Below, piece by piece: positions 43,686-51,970 of a stretch of 64,000 nucleotides of DNA. The position numbers and the translations under genes are program-made. Source of the stretch: Planctomycetaceae bacterium (lineage in GTDB: Bacteria > Planctomycetota > Planctomycetia > Pirellulales > Pirellulaceae). Location of the stretch: positions 41,884-105,883 of the forward strand of contig JACKHN010000024.1 in the NCBI GenBank assembly GCA_020638975.1, written 5' to 3'. The notes under the pieces are model-generated. The model did no database searches, was not told the DNA's origin, and saw nothing but the letters and a program-made list of their open reading frames with translations. Position 1 is the first letter of the stretch. Each line of letters starts with the position of its first letter.

Positions 43686-43720
43686 GACAAAAGCCTCCGC
43701 TCACGGTGGTGAACAGAGGC
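43686..43720 (-). terminator. Rho-independent terminator of the small secreted peptide gene
   Basis: On the minus strand GCCTCTGTTCACC pairs with GTGAGCGGAGGC, interrupted by two mismatches, and TTTTGTCG follows. It lies 33 bp after the stop of the gene at 43753 and is the only conventional hairpin-plus-T terminator seen in this part of the window. Confidence 0.7.
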
Positions 43721-43752
43721 TCGTCGATGTCGTTCCCGGTTGACGGTGTTTG

Positions 43753-43962
43753 CTACCGGCCTCGCGCATGGCGACGGCGTACGGTGTTTCCATAAAAGTG
43801 TCCCGGTCGGTAGGGCCGGTAGAGAATGTGCGTGGACTTGATCGCTTGGCGTTCAGCCCCCCTGGCAATAACTGGACCCGAGGCGGACGCCTCTTGCATC
43901 GGAAGCAAGGCCGGGACGGTTAGTATGACGGCCAGCAACATCAGAAGAATTCGTGTGTTCAT
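43753..43962 (-). CDS. Small secreted basic peptide
   Basis: The 69-residue protein consists of a signal peptide (MNTRILLMLLAVILTVPALL, cut near residue 27, ASAS) and a 40-residue mature part rich in Arg, His and Tyr (YRPYRPGHFYGNTVRRRHAR). No family is recognised. It has its own terminator at 43686 and a divergent relation to the sigma factor gene at 44361, which argues that it is real. The charge and aromatic content would suit binding to polyanions such as nucleic acid or sulfated glycans, but this is speculation. Confidence 0.65.
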   Translation of the reverse strand: MNTRILLMLLAVILTVPALLPMQEASASGPVIARGAERQAIKSTHILYRPYRPGHFYGNTVRRRHARGR

Positions 43963-44360
43963 TGTCAGCGTTTTTTCCTAATCGAAGTCCCATGTTGGAT
44001 CAGGCGATCCAGCCGCCTCCCACCCCGGAGACTGGCGAAGTTTCTAAGTGACTCTAGGTCACAATTTCGCGGCTTGCTGCCAGCCTTTCGCGACAAATGC
44101 CACTTGCGGGCTGTCATCATTGTGATAACACCTGGCCCGATGCGGGACAAATTTGTGACGAACCGAAGCAGAACTCGTCCGTAGAAAGGATGCAAATCGT
44201 GGGAAGTCATCCCCGGCATCGAATTTGCCTTTCTTTAACGGCATGAAGAGTTCGCTGCCAATTTGAAGAACAGAGAACGACGTCGAATTGACTTCAGTTC
44301 GGACAGAGAACGAACCTCGCAGGGGACTAACCAGTCGGACCTTGCATTAGGAGAATCAAA
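43963..44360. promoter_or_regulatory. Divergent promoter region between secreted peptide and sigma factor genes
   Basis: The 398-bp stretch holds no gene. The minus-strand gene begins at its left edge and the sigma gene at its right edge, with TAGGAGA 6-12 bp before the ATG at 44361. A short inverted repeat AGTGACTCTAGGTCAC lies near 44046-44061 and a possible operator-like TTGTGATAACACC near 44120. No -35/-10 pair is convincing. Confidence 0.45.
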
Positions 44361-46037
44361 ATGAACACCCAACATTACACACAGATATTCAACGATCTCC
44401 GCGGCGGAATCTTAGCGATGGACAGCGTTACAGCACGTCTAGCGTGTTCACGACGCGCCGAGCAATTGCTCGATCAACTCGACGCTGAGAAGTCGTACGA
44501 AGCAGGTAGGGTCGCCGAGCGAGTATTGGGGATCGAAGCTACGGGCGCGACGACACCAGCAGCATTGGGCGGCGACATTCGCGAGGAGCTGTTGCAGTTA
44601 ATCAACGATATCTCTGCTGCAACGGTTGCTCCGGTCGAGGTCGTATCGGAGCCTGTGCTAACGGTCGAGGAAGTGGCCCAGCGATGGAATGTGTCTGCCA
44701 AAACGATCAGCCGTTGGCGGAACCGTGGTTTGATTGCACGGACGTTCACATTTGAAGGTCGCCAGCGAGTTGGCTTTTTGGAGAGCTCGTTGAATCGCTT
44801 TTCCGCAACGCACCCTAAACTTATTCGACGAGGCAGCTTGTTCAGCCGGATCACTGAGGAAGAACGGACACACACTCTGCGCCGCGCCGACGAGATGTTG
44901 AACAACGGCACTCCGATTTCAAAGGTCGTCGCAACACTCGCACGGGATACACAACGCAGCCTGGAGTCCATCCGTCAGTTGCTGAAGCAAGCTGGCAAGA
45001 GCGAAGGCCTTGTCGGTGGCAAGCTAAGCGAACGAGCCGAGCGACGACTGTACAAGGAGTTCCGTCGCGGCAAGTCGCTGTCGGCCCTTGCCCAGCAATA
45101 CGGGATCGATCCGAAAGCCGCTGCTCGAGCGTTGAATCGTGCGCGTGCCGAGCGCATTTTCGAGTTGCCGCTCGATTTCATGTCGTCCCCCGATTTCAAC
45201 AAGCCAGGGGCGGACGAAGCGATTCTGGCGGCGACGCCAGTAGCGCCAAGCGGTCAGCGAATGCCTCGCAAGCCATCGGACTTGCCTGCTTACATCGCAA
45301 GCTTGTATGACGTTCCACTACTTACCGCGGCACAAGAGACTCATCTATTCCGCAAGTACAATTACCTGAAGTTCAAGGCTTCGCAACTGCGTGAGAAGCT
45401 CGACCGAACTCGTCCCAAGGCACAATTATTGGACGAGATCGAGTCGCTCTATCGGGATGCGATTGAGACAAAGAACTTGATTACGAGGTCCAACTTGCGA
45501 TTGGTCGTTGCTGTCGCCAAAAAGTACATCGGAAGCACAGGCGACTTGTTCGAGAAGGTGAGCGAAGGCAATCTCTCGTTGATGCGGGCCGTCGAAAAAT
45601 TCGACTACACGCGAGGATTCAAGTTCAGCACCTACGCCACCTGGGCGATCAAAAAGAACTATATCCGCGCCTACTCGAACGAAGTGAAGCAATCGGATCG
45701 GTTCCGCACGGGACACGAGGAACTGCTTGACGCCAGCCCCGGCCACCGGAGCGATCCGACGAGCCAACTGGCTGCTCAACGACGTCGTGAGGATCAAGTC
45801 AGCAACATTATGGAGCGACTTACCGATCGCGAGCGACAGATTATCAGTTCGCGATTTGGAATCGGATCCCAACGCGAACCGATGACGTTGAAGGACGTAG
45901 GCGTCGAACTCGGCGTAAGCAAGGAGCGGGTCCGTCAGATCGAAGCGCGTGCAATGCAGAAGCTGCGCGAGGCAGCCGTCACTGCCCGGCTTGAAAACTT
46001 GTCGGATTCGGGCGAGTTTACGTTTCAAAGTAACTAA
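44361..46037 (+). CDS. Sigma-70 family factor with N-terminal MerR-like HTH
   Basis: The 558-residue protein has a MerR/excisionase-like helix-turn-helix at about 100-150 (LTVEEVAQRWNVSAKTISRW, RNRGLIARTF), two further helical repeats of HTH character (about 170-270), sigma region 2 (NLRLVVAVAKKYIGSTGDLF, FDYTRGFKFSTYATWAIKKN, about 375-440) and sigma region 4 (LTDRERQIISSRFGIG, LKDVGVELGVSKERVRQIEA, about 485-540). It therefore belongs to the RpoD/RpoS-like group but with a DNA-binding N-terminus in place of region 1.1. It directs promoter-specific transcription. The Shine-Dalgarno GGAGA fits the start. A terminator-like hairpin follows at 46097. Confidence 0.92.
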   Translation: MNTQHYTQIFNDLRGGILAMDSVTARLACSRRAEQLLDQLDAEKSYEAGRVAERVLGIEATGATTPAALGGDIREELLQLINDISAATVAPVEVVSEPVLTVEEVAQRWNVSAKTISRWRNRGLIARTFTFEGRQRVGFLESSLNRFSATHPKLIRRGSLFSRITEEERTHTLRRADEMLNNGTPISKVVATLARDTQRSLESIRQLLKQAGKSEGLVGGKLSERAERRLYKEFRRGKSLSALAQQYGIDPKAAARALNRARAERIFELPLDFMSSPDFNKPGADEAILAATPVAPSGQRMPRKPSDLPAYIASLYDVPLLTAAQETHLFRKYNYLKFKASQLREKLDRTRPKAQLLDEIESLYRDAIETKNLITRSNLRLVVAVAKKYIGSTGDLFEKVSEGNLSLMRAVEKFDYTRGFKFSTYATWAIKKNYIRAYSNEVKQSDRFRTGHEELLDASPGHRSDPTSQLAAQRRREDQVSNIMERLTDRERQIISSRFGIGSQREPMTLKDVGVELGVSKERVRQIEARAMQKLREAAVTARLENLSDSGEFTFQSN

Positions 46038-46096
46038 ACAATTGCCGAGTTTGACAGCGCCACGTTCGACGTGCTTCGTTGGAATTCAGCGGGTAA

Positions 46097-46118
46097 GGGA
46101 GTGGCTCGCGCCACTCCC
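46097..46118 (+). terminator. Terminator-like perfect hairpin after the sigma gene
   Basis: GGGAGTGGC, loop TCGC, GCCACTCCC forms a perfect 9-bp stem 60 bp after the sigma stop. The T tract is poor (TCCCCGTT), so termination is inferred from position. The 3' end of the antisense group II intron lies 6-9 bp further on. Confidence 0.55.
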
Positions 46119-46153
46119 TCCCCGTTATCGCAATGGGGTTGATTCCCCATATT

Positions 46154-46185
46154 TACCGGCGTGCGGGTTTCCCGCACCGGGCGGT
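46154..46185 (-). ncRNA. Group II intron domain V
   Basis: On the minus strand TACCGCCCGGTGCGG, GAAA tetraloop, then CCCGCACGCCGGTA folds into two helices with a two-base bulge, as in catalytic domain V, with the CGC triad near the 5' side. The adjacent ATGGGG/CCCCAT hairpin (46133-46150) fits domain VI. Both follow the reverse transcriptase stop by 35-70 bp, the usual order. Confidence 0.75.
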
Positions 46186-46218
46186 ACCGCGGAAATCGCC
46201 CCCCGAGGGGAACCGAGA

Positions 46219-47400
46219 CTATCCTGCTACACAAGTTTTCCGTAGTTCGCTGAGTGAGAGCAGGCCCATATTCCTGAAGTGTTTCAAGCGGATACGAACG
46301 TTATCCACCTTCGACTTTCGCTTGAATTTCATACACCGCAGTCGCATGCGTATCCAGCGGTCCAGACTGCGGTATGCATCGCCGCAGTGCGACCAAGGCG
46401 TCGCGAAATAGTTCGCCGTGCCCTGGATTACGCGGTTCAGTTGCTCGATCATTTCAGCATCCAAGTTGTGGCTGCGTTGGGTAATCCGGCGGACTTTGGT
46501 CTTGAAGTTCTCCACCGACTTGGCTCGTATCCGCACAAACCGCGACTTGATGTCGAAGCCCAGAAAGGTGAACCCTTCGTGGAACCTCGTCACTTTCGTC
46601 TTCTCCGGACTCAGAGAGAGCCCGAGTTGATCTGCTAACAGATGCTCGACCAGTGTCAGAGCCTCTTTGGCTGTGTCCTCACTACGACAGAGCACCACGA
46701 AATCGTCGGCGTACCGTACAAAGCGGAAGCCGCGTTCATGGAGATGCCGATCGAGGATATTCAGAGCGATGTTAGCCAACAGTGGAGATATGACTCCACC
46801 TTGAGGTGTCCCAACGTGTGTCGGTCGTACCTTGCCGCCTTCCATCACTCCCGCCTTGAGGAACTTCTCCACCAGTCCCAGGATGTTCCCATCGGCAATC
46901 ACGTCGGACAGCTCACGCATAATGGCGGCATGAGACAAGTTGTCGAAGAAGCCGGAGATGTCAGCGTCGAGCACATGGCGGTACCCTTGCTGCCCGATTT
47001 CCAAGACTTTCTCAACCGCCTGATGGCAGCTTCGTCCGGGTCGGAAGCCATAGGAATGATCGTGAAACTTTGCCTCAAAGATCGGGTTCAAGAGACGTCG
47101 TAACACCTCTTGTGCAACTCGATCTCGGACTGCCGGGATTCCGAGCGGGCGAAATTTCGTCCCCTTGGCGTCTTTGGGAATGTAGACTCGCCGAGCGGGT
47201 AGAGGCTCATAGGTCCTCTGTTTCAGCTCCCGCATCAGTCGGTCAAGGTTGGCGTCCAAGTTCTTCTCGAACATCTGGATGCTGACCTTGTCGATTCCCG
47301 CCGCACCGCGATTTCGCCGTACAGCTCGCCAGGCTTCGTACACCAGCTTGGAAGTAATCCTTCCCGTCAGACTATGGACTTTCATCTTTCCTTTTGCCAC
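46219..47400 (-). CDS. ltrA: Group II intron reverse transcriptase/maturase
   Basis: The 393-residue protein has the group II RT blocks RNRGAAGIDKVSIQMFEKNL, RPLGIPAVRDRVAQEVLRR, FRPGRSCHQAV, LDADISGFFDNL, GTPQGGVISPLLANIALN and the catalytic RYADDFVVLC, then a maturase (X/GIIM) segment near the C-terminus (WSHCGDAYRSLDRWIRMRL). There is no HNH endonuclease domain and the tail is short. It promotes splicing of its host intron and retrohoming by target-primed reverse transcription. An alternative start is MKVHSL (47385). The frame is intact. Confidence 0.94.
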   Translation of the reverse strand: MAKGKMKVHSLTGRITSKLVYEAWRAVRRNRGAAGIDKVSIQMFEKNLDANLDRLMRELKQRTYEPLPARRVYIPKDAKGTKFRPLGIPAVRDRVAQEVLRRLLNPIFEAKFHDHSYGFRPGRSCHQAVEKVLEIGQQGYRHVLDADISGFFDNLSHAAIMRELSDVIADGNILGLVEKFLKAGVMEGGKVRPTHVGTPQGGVISPLLANIALNILDRHLHERGFRFVRYADDFVVLCRSEDTAKEALTLVEHLLADQLGLSLSPEKTKVTRFHEGFTFLGFDIKSRFVRIRAKSVENFKTKVRRITQRSHNLDAEMIEQLNRVIQGTANYFATPWSHCGDAYRSLDRWIRMRLRCMKFKRKSKVDNVRIRLKHFRNMGLLSLSELRKTCVAG

Positions 47401-48117
47401 TTACTTCCCTCTTGTTGATCCTGAGGATCGTCCGGTCGAATAACCGCTCCCACAAGCATTTGAAGTTGTTTCTTAGACTCGGCGGGTTTCCTGAAAGAGG
47501 AACAGGTAGACCTGTTGCGGTCGCAGTCGCCGAACTAACTTTCTCCCTGTCTTGAAGGAGTTGTCCTTACTTTCACAAACGGTCCTTCCTTTCGTCGCGA
47601 GCTCGCGACTACTCCGGAAGAGCTGCTATCCTTGCACGAGAGAGACCAGGCGTCTTCCTCGTTCCATCGCTTCAGCCGCTCATTTCGTCTTTGACTTATA
47701 GATTGGCCTTACCACAGTTGGCCGAAGCCAAGCTGTGGACGAAGTAGGACTTTCACCGGTCAGTGTTGTCAGCCATTTTGTCCAGGCGGCCCCACCATAC
47801 ACTCTGATGGTCCACGAGTTCTAACCAAGTTGGAACCCGCAGGGGAGAGGATTAGTCTCCTAGGGCTTCATCAGGTTACGGAGCTTAGCCCACCATCCGA
47901 GCCGAAACGCGACACCTCCCGGACTATCTTCACCTGGCCCCTCCGTCGCCGGTTGTTACCTCCCGACCCTGGCTGCGTACCCTCTCTCGAGGTTCGAGTG
48001 AAGATTTCCATACCGGCTTGGACCAGCACGGGTAGGATTTGATTTCACCTCGTCTCCTTTCTGATAAAATCTCACCGTTTGAATGACTGAGCCAACAACA
48101 CCTGCGGCTCACGCACA
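47401..48117 (-). ncRNA. 5' RNA region of the group II intron
   Basis: This gene-free stretch of about 700 bp is domains I-IV of the intron up to roughly 48029; beyond that are about 88 bp of flank with no recognised feature. Short frames across it are structured-RNA shadows. Confidence 0.6.
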
Positions 48118-48178
48118 ACCCGACGCGTGAGCGAGGCATCTGCTGCAGCCGATTTCCTCGCTTACGCTTCGGGTTGGG
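48118..48178. repeat. Inverted REP-type repeat, planctomycete type
   Basis: ACCCGACGCGTGAGCGAGG (48118-48136) is repeated inverted as CCTCGCTTACGCTTCGGGT (48156-48174), 17 of 19 bases complementary, with a 19-bp loop. On the minus strand it reads LIPTRSVSEE, a peptide string that turns up in spurious planctomycete gene models because this palindrome is dispersed in their genomes. It lies 39 bp from the end of the PQQ-repeat gene. Confidence 0.75.
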
Positions 48179-48217
48179 ATTAGGCCAAAAATCCGCGCTG
48201 TCCCACTACGATCAGGA

Positions 48218-51200
48218 TCATTCCGGAATAATCTGAAGCCCAGACAACGTGGCTTCACGACGAATGTTTCGGAATTTGATTTCAATTGCCGAGTCGCCGC
48301 GGATGCCGCTGAATTGCTTGACGATGCCGCGGAACGAGCCTCCCGACGCAACTGCGACGTCAAAACCTTTCAGTACCGTTTGCCCTTGGATCAAGACGTC
48401 AAACACGCGTTCACCCACCGCTTGGTTCTCGAGTTCGGCGAACGTGAGACGAACAGTGTAGAGGCGGTTAGTGTCTTTTGGCAATTGTTGTTCAATGGAC
48501 TCGACGCCTGTGACACCGGAAGCGGCGACCCAATCGAGAGCATCACCGACCGAATTAATTCGCGATGAGTGATGTCCGACCGATCGAATTGTTGTGCCAG
48601 AAATCTTGACAGGCAAGTCGGGCGAACTGCCGCCGACACTTGGCAGATCGTACCATAGGACGCCATCGGGACCACGGTGATCGCCGGGAGCACCCAGGTT
48701 AACGGCAAATTGGTCAGGTGCATTTTCAAGATTGCTGAACGTCCATTGCTCGACTTCGGGCATGTGGATAAGGGCCAGTGAGCATTGATTCTGATAGGCA
48801 CACACACAAGTTCGTGTGTAGTCCGGTGCATTCAACACACCGTCGGCAACGATCAGATTGGCTGTGCAGCTGGAGCGAAAGCCACCGATGTTCCCCGTGC
48901 CACTATCGCCTTCCAAGTCACAGAAGCCAGCCGCCCCGCTACGGAATGTGAGCAAATGCTCGCTGCCAACCGCCGTGTTGCAGCCATACATCCGTTTGTA
49001 ATTCCACCCGGTTGTTTTACCCGTCAACAAGTCCAACTCGAAACCGCCGCCACCATTGGTGATGATCTTATCACGCCAGAGCAGGCACGGGCCACCGTAT
49101 TTCTGAGACAGGTCCTTCCAAAGAATATCTCCGTCGCTAGCACGATAGGCGATCATTCCCGCTGCGACTTCGTCCTTGGCTCGATCGCGATACGCGCTGC
49201 CCGCTTGAAGGAGAACATCGTGTTCGCGTGAATAGTTCAGAAACGTTCCAAAGACGTCGTCGTTCGTCGACCAAACGACCTCGCCGCTCGTCGCATCTAA
49301 CGCAAATAATTGCGGTTTCTTCGGAGACTTGAGTCCGCGTCGCTGCAAAGTTTGCAATTGAAGATCCGACATGCTGTCGATACAGAAAACGCGATCTCCC
49401 GCCGCTGCAATCGCATTGTGGCGGAAGCTGTATTCGGCGGTACGCGTCCAGAGAACTTTGCCCGTGTGCCGATTCATGACGACGAGTTGTCGACTGGTTG
49501 ACGAATACTGAGCCGCGGCAAGCAGTTCCGCAATACGATCGGATTTTGCTAGTTCTTTCTCGTCGCTCACCGAAACGGGACTCGACGTAGCGATCAGAAA
49601 GTCTTCTTCGACGGCAAGATATCCCCAAGTTGGTTTCGGGAATCCGGCTTCCGCTTCGAGCGTGATCTCGCGAACGGTATCGCCAGTCGTGGCATCAAGA
49701 TGCACAATCGCATCTCGATACACAACATAGACCGCATCTGGCAGCGTGACATAATTGCTGCCGATCTCGCCAGCTCCGGCGAAGTGCTTCGTCGTGTCGT
49801 AGTACGTTCCGAGTCCCGGCAGATCCTTTTCCCAGAGCACTCGGCCGGTGTAGACATCGACGCAGCGGAGCATGTCGGCCCCTTCGATAACTAGTCGCCC
49901 GCCAGCCACTTGCGGCGAAGGCCCGTGCCCATGTCTCGGCAAGACTTTGTCATTTGGCGGACCACCGAACCACAACAAGCCAAGTGGAGCCTTCACGATC
50001 GAATCTTGCGACACTACGCTATTCGTAGCATCCGCGTACTGATGCGTCCAACTGCCTGAACCAGGAAGCGACCCAACGCGTGTCAGAAACGTGAAGGCTC
50101 CTTCGCGAGAGAGGTCAGCGCTGGCCAGTTCGCCGGTGGCGACGATTGCCGCGACAACGTCGTGCTGCTGTTGCGTCAATTCCCAACAGGCGAATCCGCC
50201 GTAGGGACGCAAGGAGTGGAATGCAGTGCGGACTAAGTTCTCGATTTGGCTCTTATCAACCGCGGCAGGGACTTCCCCAGCAACGACGTTTGCAAAGTAG
50301 GCAGGCAGTGTAACGTCCGATAGTCCACGCTGGATCACGGCGATACGTGTTCCGTAATCGTCCAGAAGACTTGGACTTCGTCTTAATGCGTCCACTCGAT
50401 CTGCATCATCGTCAACTGCAATGACATGAAGCGTCGTTCGCGAGGCAAGCTGCTCGACGATATCCTGAGAACCGATTCCGAGGATGAGGGCGTAACCCTG
50501 CTGAGCGGAGTCGCGTGTCGAAATCGCCTCGACAAGTTCTCGAGGCTTCGTCGAGAGACGATCGGATTGAGCAAGTGTGTGCCGCAACGAAGACGTGCCG
50601 TTTTCCGAGAAGCATTGGATCGTCGAGTCAGTTACAACAAACAGCTTGTCGTCGCCAGCGATCATGCTGCGAGGAATGCCTTCGATAGAAGACGACCACT
50701 GAGGGGGCAGCGGTTTCTGCGATTGCCGTGCTGCTTCGATATCAAACGCCGCGACAGTTCCCTCACGGCCCGTAAAAGCCCGGTTGCCCGCCACCACAAA
50801 GATCGGCAGGTCGGGACTCGACACGGCCCACGATGCGTTTGGTTTGAGTTCCACCTTCTCAGTATCGTTACCTTTTCGGTCCGGAGCTTTCGAACGGCGT
50901 AAGGCGTCGGTGAAATCAAACGCGGACATTTTTCCAAGAACGACATCGCCGATCATGGCATCGACGGGCAGCGATCCGAGCGACGCGCCGTCCTTCATCG
51001 CGAATGCCGCATCGTCCACGACATAAAAGTCTTTGGACGCAGTAATGCTCCATCCGCCTGAGCCTTTGCCACCGAAGTCAAAGCGTTCCATAACTCCAGT
51101 CTTGCAGTCAAAGATGCCGGGCAATGAGCGCCCACCGGGCACGAGCAAGCGGTCGCCTACGGCAGCGAGATACCCTTGCGGCACGATCGACCCGAACGAC

Positions 51201-51871
51201 GGAGCACCGTGCGGATGCGTGACCCAACGCGAACCGGTCTCGCTGTTGATCCATGTCGTACTGCCAGTCTCGGCATCAACCGCATGGACGAAGATTCCCA
51301 TAAACGGCCAGATCCCGGCAGTGAAGTAGACCGTGTCGTCGATCAATACGGGGCCGCCACGGACCGGCCACATCGAGATCAGTCGGTCGTTGCCGATGAT
51401 TCGCGAGTCGGAAGGTCCGCCTTGCACTTTCCAGAGCAACTTGCCGTTGGTGGCTTGAAGGCAATACAGAAACCCATCATCGCTGCCGACATAGATCCGA
51501 CCACGAGCAGCCACCGGAGCGAAGCGAACAGGTCCTTCGGTATAGAATCGCCACGCTTCTGTCCCCGAATCCGTACGGTATGCCGTTACCGAGTCGTTCG
51601 CGCTCGATCCGAGAATCAGTAGATCTCCAACCACGATGGGTTGATGCACGGAATCAAACTGCAATTTTTCTTGCGACGCAGGCCAAGCTGGGCGGGCCTG
51701 TGGCACTTCCAGCGTCCACGCCAAGCGAAGTTCGTCAGGCAAAGCAGCGGGCGACGCGTTGGACCTCGCCGCGTCGTATCGCCACATTGGCCAATCAGCG
51801 GCGGTACCGACTCGAACCGCCAGGCCAAAGGATATCGCAAATAGAATCGACTTCATTCGACCGAGTCGCAT
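48218..51871 (-). CDS. Secreted PQQ-type beta-propeller protein with inserted methyltransferase-like and malectin-like domains
   Basis: The protein has about 1,217 residues. A signal peptide (SILFAISFGLAVRVGTAADW) is followed by PQQ/BamB-like propeller repeats (GTEAWRFYTEGPVRFAPVAA, GRIYVGSDDGFLYCLQATNG). A segment at about 440-600 looks like a SAM-methyltransferase Rossmann fold (YALILGIGSQDIVEQLA, VIAVDDDADRVDALRRS, LRPYGGFACWEL). Propeller repeats then resume (DVYTGRVLWEKDLPGLG, RHTGKVLWTRTAEYSFRHNA). The last 120 residues are malectin-like (RLYTVRLTFAELENQAVGER, DVLIQGQTVLKGFDV). The start at 51871 has GGAG 7 bp upstream; MKSIL at 51856 is an alternative. It probably acts in the periplasm; ligand and activity are unknown. 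Confidence 0.87.
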   Translation of the reverse strand: MRLGRMKSILFAISFGLAVRVGTAADWPMWRYDAARSNASPAALPDELRLAWTLEVPQARPAWPASQEKLQFDSVHQPIVVGDLLILGSSANDSVTAYRTDSGTEAWRFYTEGPVRFAPVAARGRIYVGSDDGFLYCLQATNGKLLWKVQGGPSDSRIIGNDRLISMWPVRGGPVLIDDTVYFTAGIWPFMGIFVHAVDAETGSTTWINSETGSRWVTHPHGAPSFGSIVPQGYLAAVGDRLLVPGGRSLPGIFDCKTGVMERFDFGGKGSGGWSITASKDFYVVDDAAFAMKDGASLGSLPVDAMIGDVVLGKMSAFDFTDALRRSKAPDRKGNDTEKVELKPNASWAVSSPDLPIFVVAGNRAFTGREGTVAAFDIEAARQSQKPLPPQWSSSIEGIPRSMIAGDDKLFVVTDSTIQCFSENGTSSLRHTLAQSDRLSTKPRELVEAISTRDSAQQGYALILGIGSQDIVEQLASRTTLHVIAVDDDADRVDALRRSPSLLDDYGTRIAVIQRGLSDVTLPAYFANVVAGEVPAAVDKSQIENLVRTAFHSLRPYGGFACWELTQQQHDVVAAIVATGELASADLSREGAFTFLTRVGSLPGSGSWTHQYADATNSVVSQDSIVKAPLGLLWFGGPPNDKVLPRHGHGPSPQVAGGRLVIEGADMLRCVDVYTGRVLWEKDLPGLGTYYDTTKHFAGAGEIGSNYVTLPDAVYVVYRDAIVHLDATTGDTVREITLEAEAGFPKPTWGYLAVEEDFLIATSSPVSVSDEKELAKSDRIAELLAAAQYSSTSRQLVVMNRHTGKVLWTRTAEYSFRHNAIAAAGDRVFCIDSMSDLQLQTLQRRGLKSPKKPQLFALDATSGEVVWSTNDDVFGTFLNYSREHDVLLQAGSAYRDRAKDEVAAGMIAYRASDGDILWKDLSQKYGGPCLLWRDKIITNGGGGFELDLLTGKTTGWNYKRMYGCNTAVGSEHLLTFRSGAAGFCDLEGDSGTGNIGGFRSSCTANLIVADGVLNAPDYTRTCVCAYQNQCSLALIHMPEVEQWTFSNLENAPDQFAVNLGAPGDHRGPDGVLWYDLPSVGGSSPDLPVKISGTTIRSVGHHSSRINSVGDALDWVAASGVTGVESIEQQLPKDTNRLYTVRLTFAELENQAVGERVFDVLIQGQTVLKGFDVAVASGGSFRGIVKQFSGIRGDSAIEIKFRNIRREATLSGLQIIPE

Positions 51872-51970
51872 CGGACACTCCAGAAACTGAGTAAATTCAT
51901 CGTAGTATCGAGCCACTAGTATAGTCATCCCCACATTGCCGAGTCAGCAGCATTCGCGACAATACGCGGC

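Larger units (their letters stand above)
46125..48029 (-). mobile_element. Group II intron (antisense to the sigma gene)
   Basis: The element contains an intron reverse transcriptase (46219-47400), a domain V-like hairpin (46154-46185), a domain VI-like hairpin (46133-46150) and, 5' of the ORF, about 630 nt of structured RNA including CCGGTGAAAGTCC, a motif common in group II introns. The 3' end is near 46124-46127 (ending in CGAT or AAC on the minus strand). The 5' end is uncertain; GTGCTGG at 48029 is a candidate. The left boundary abuts the hairpin after the sigma gene. Splicing has not been shown; the intron interrupts no recognisable gene. Confidence 0.82.
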
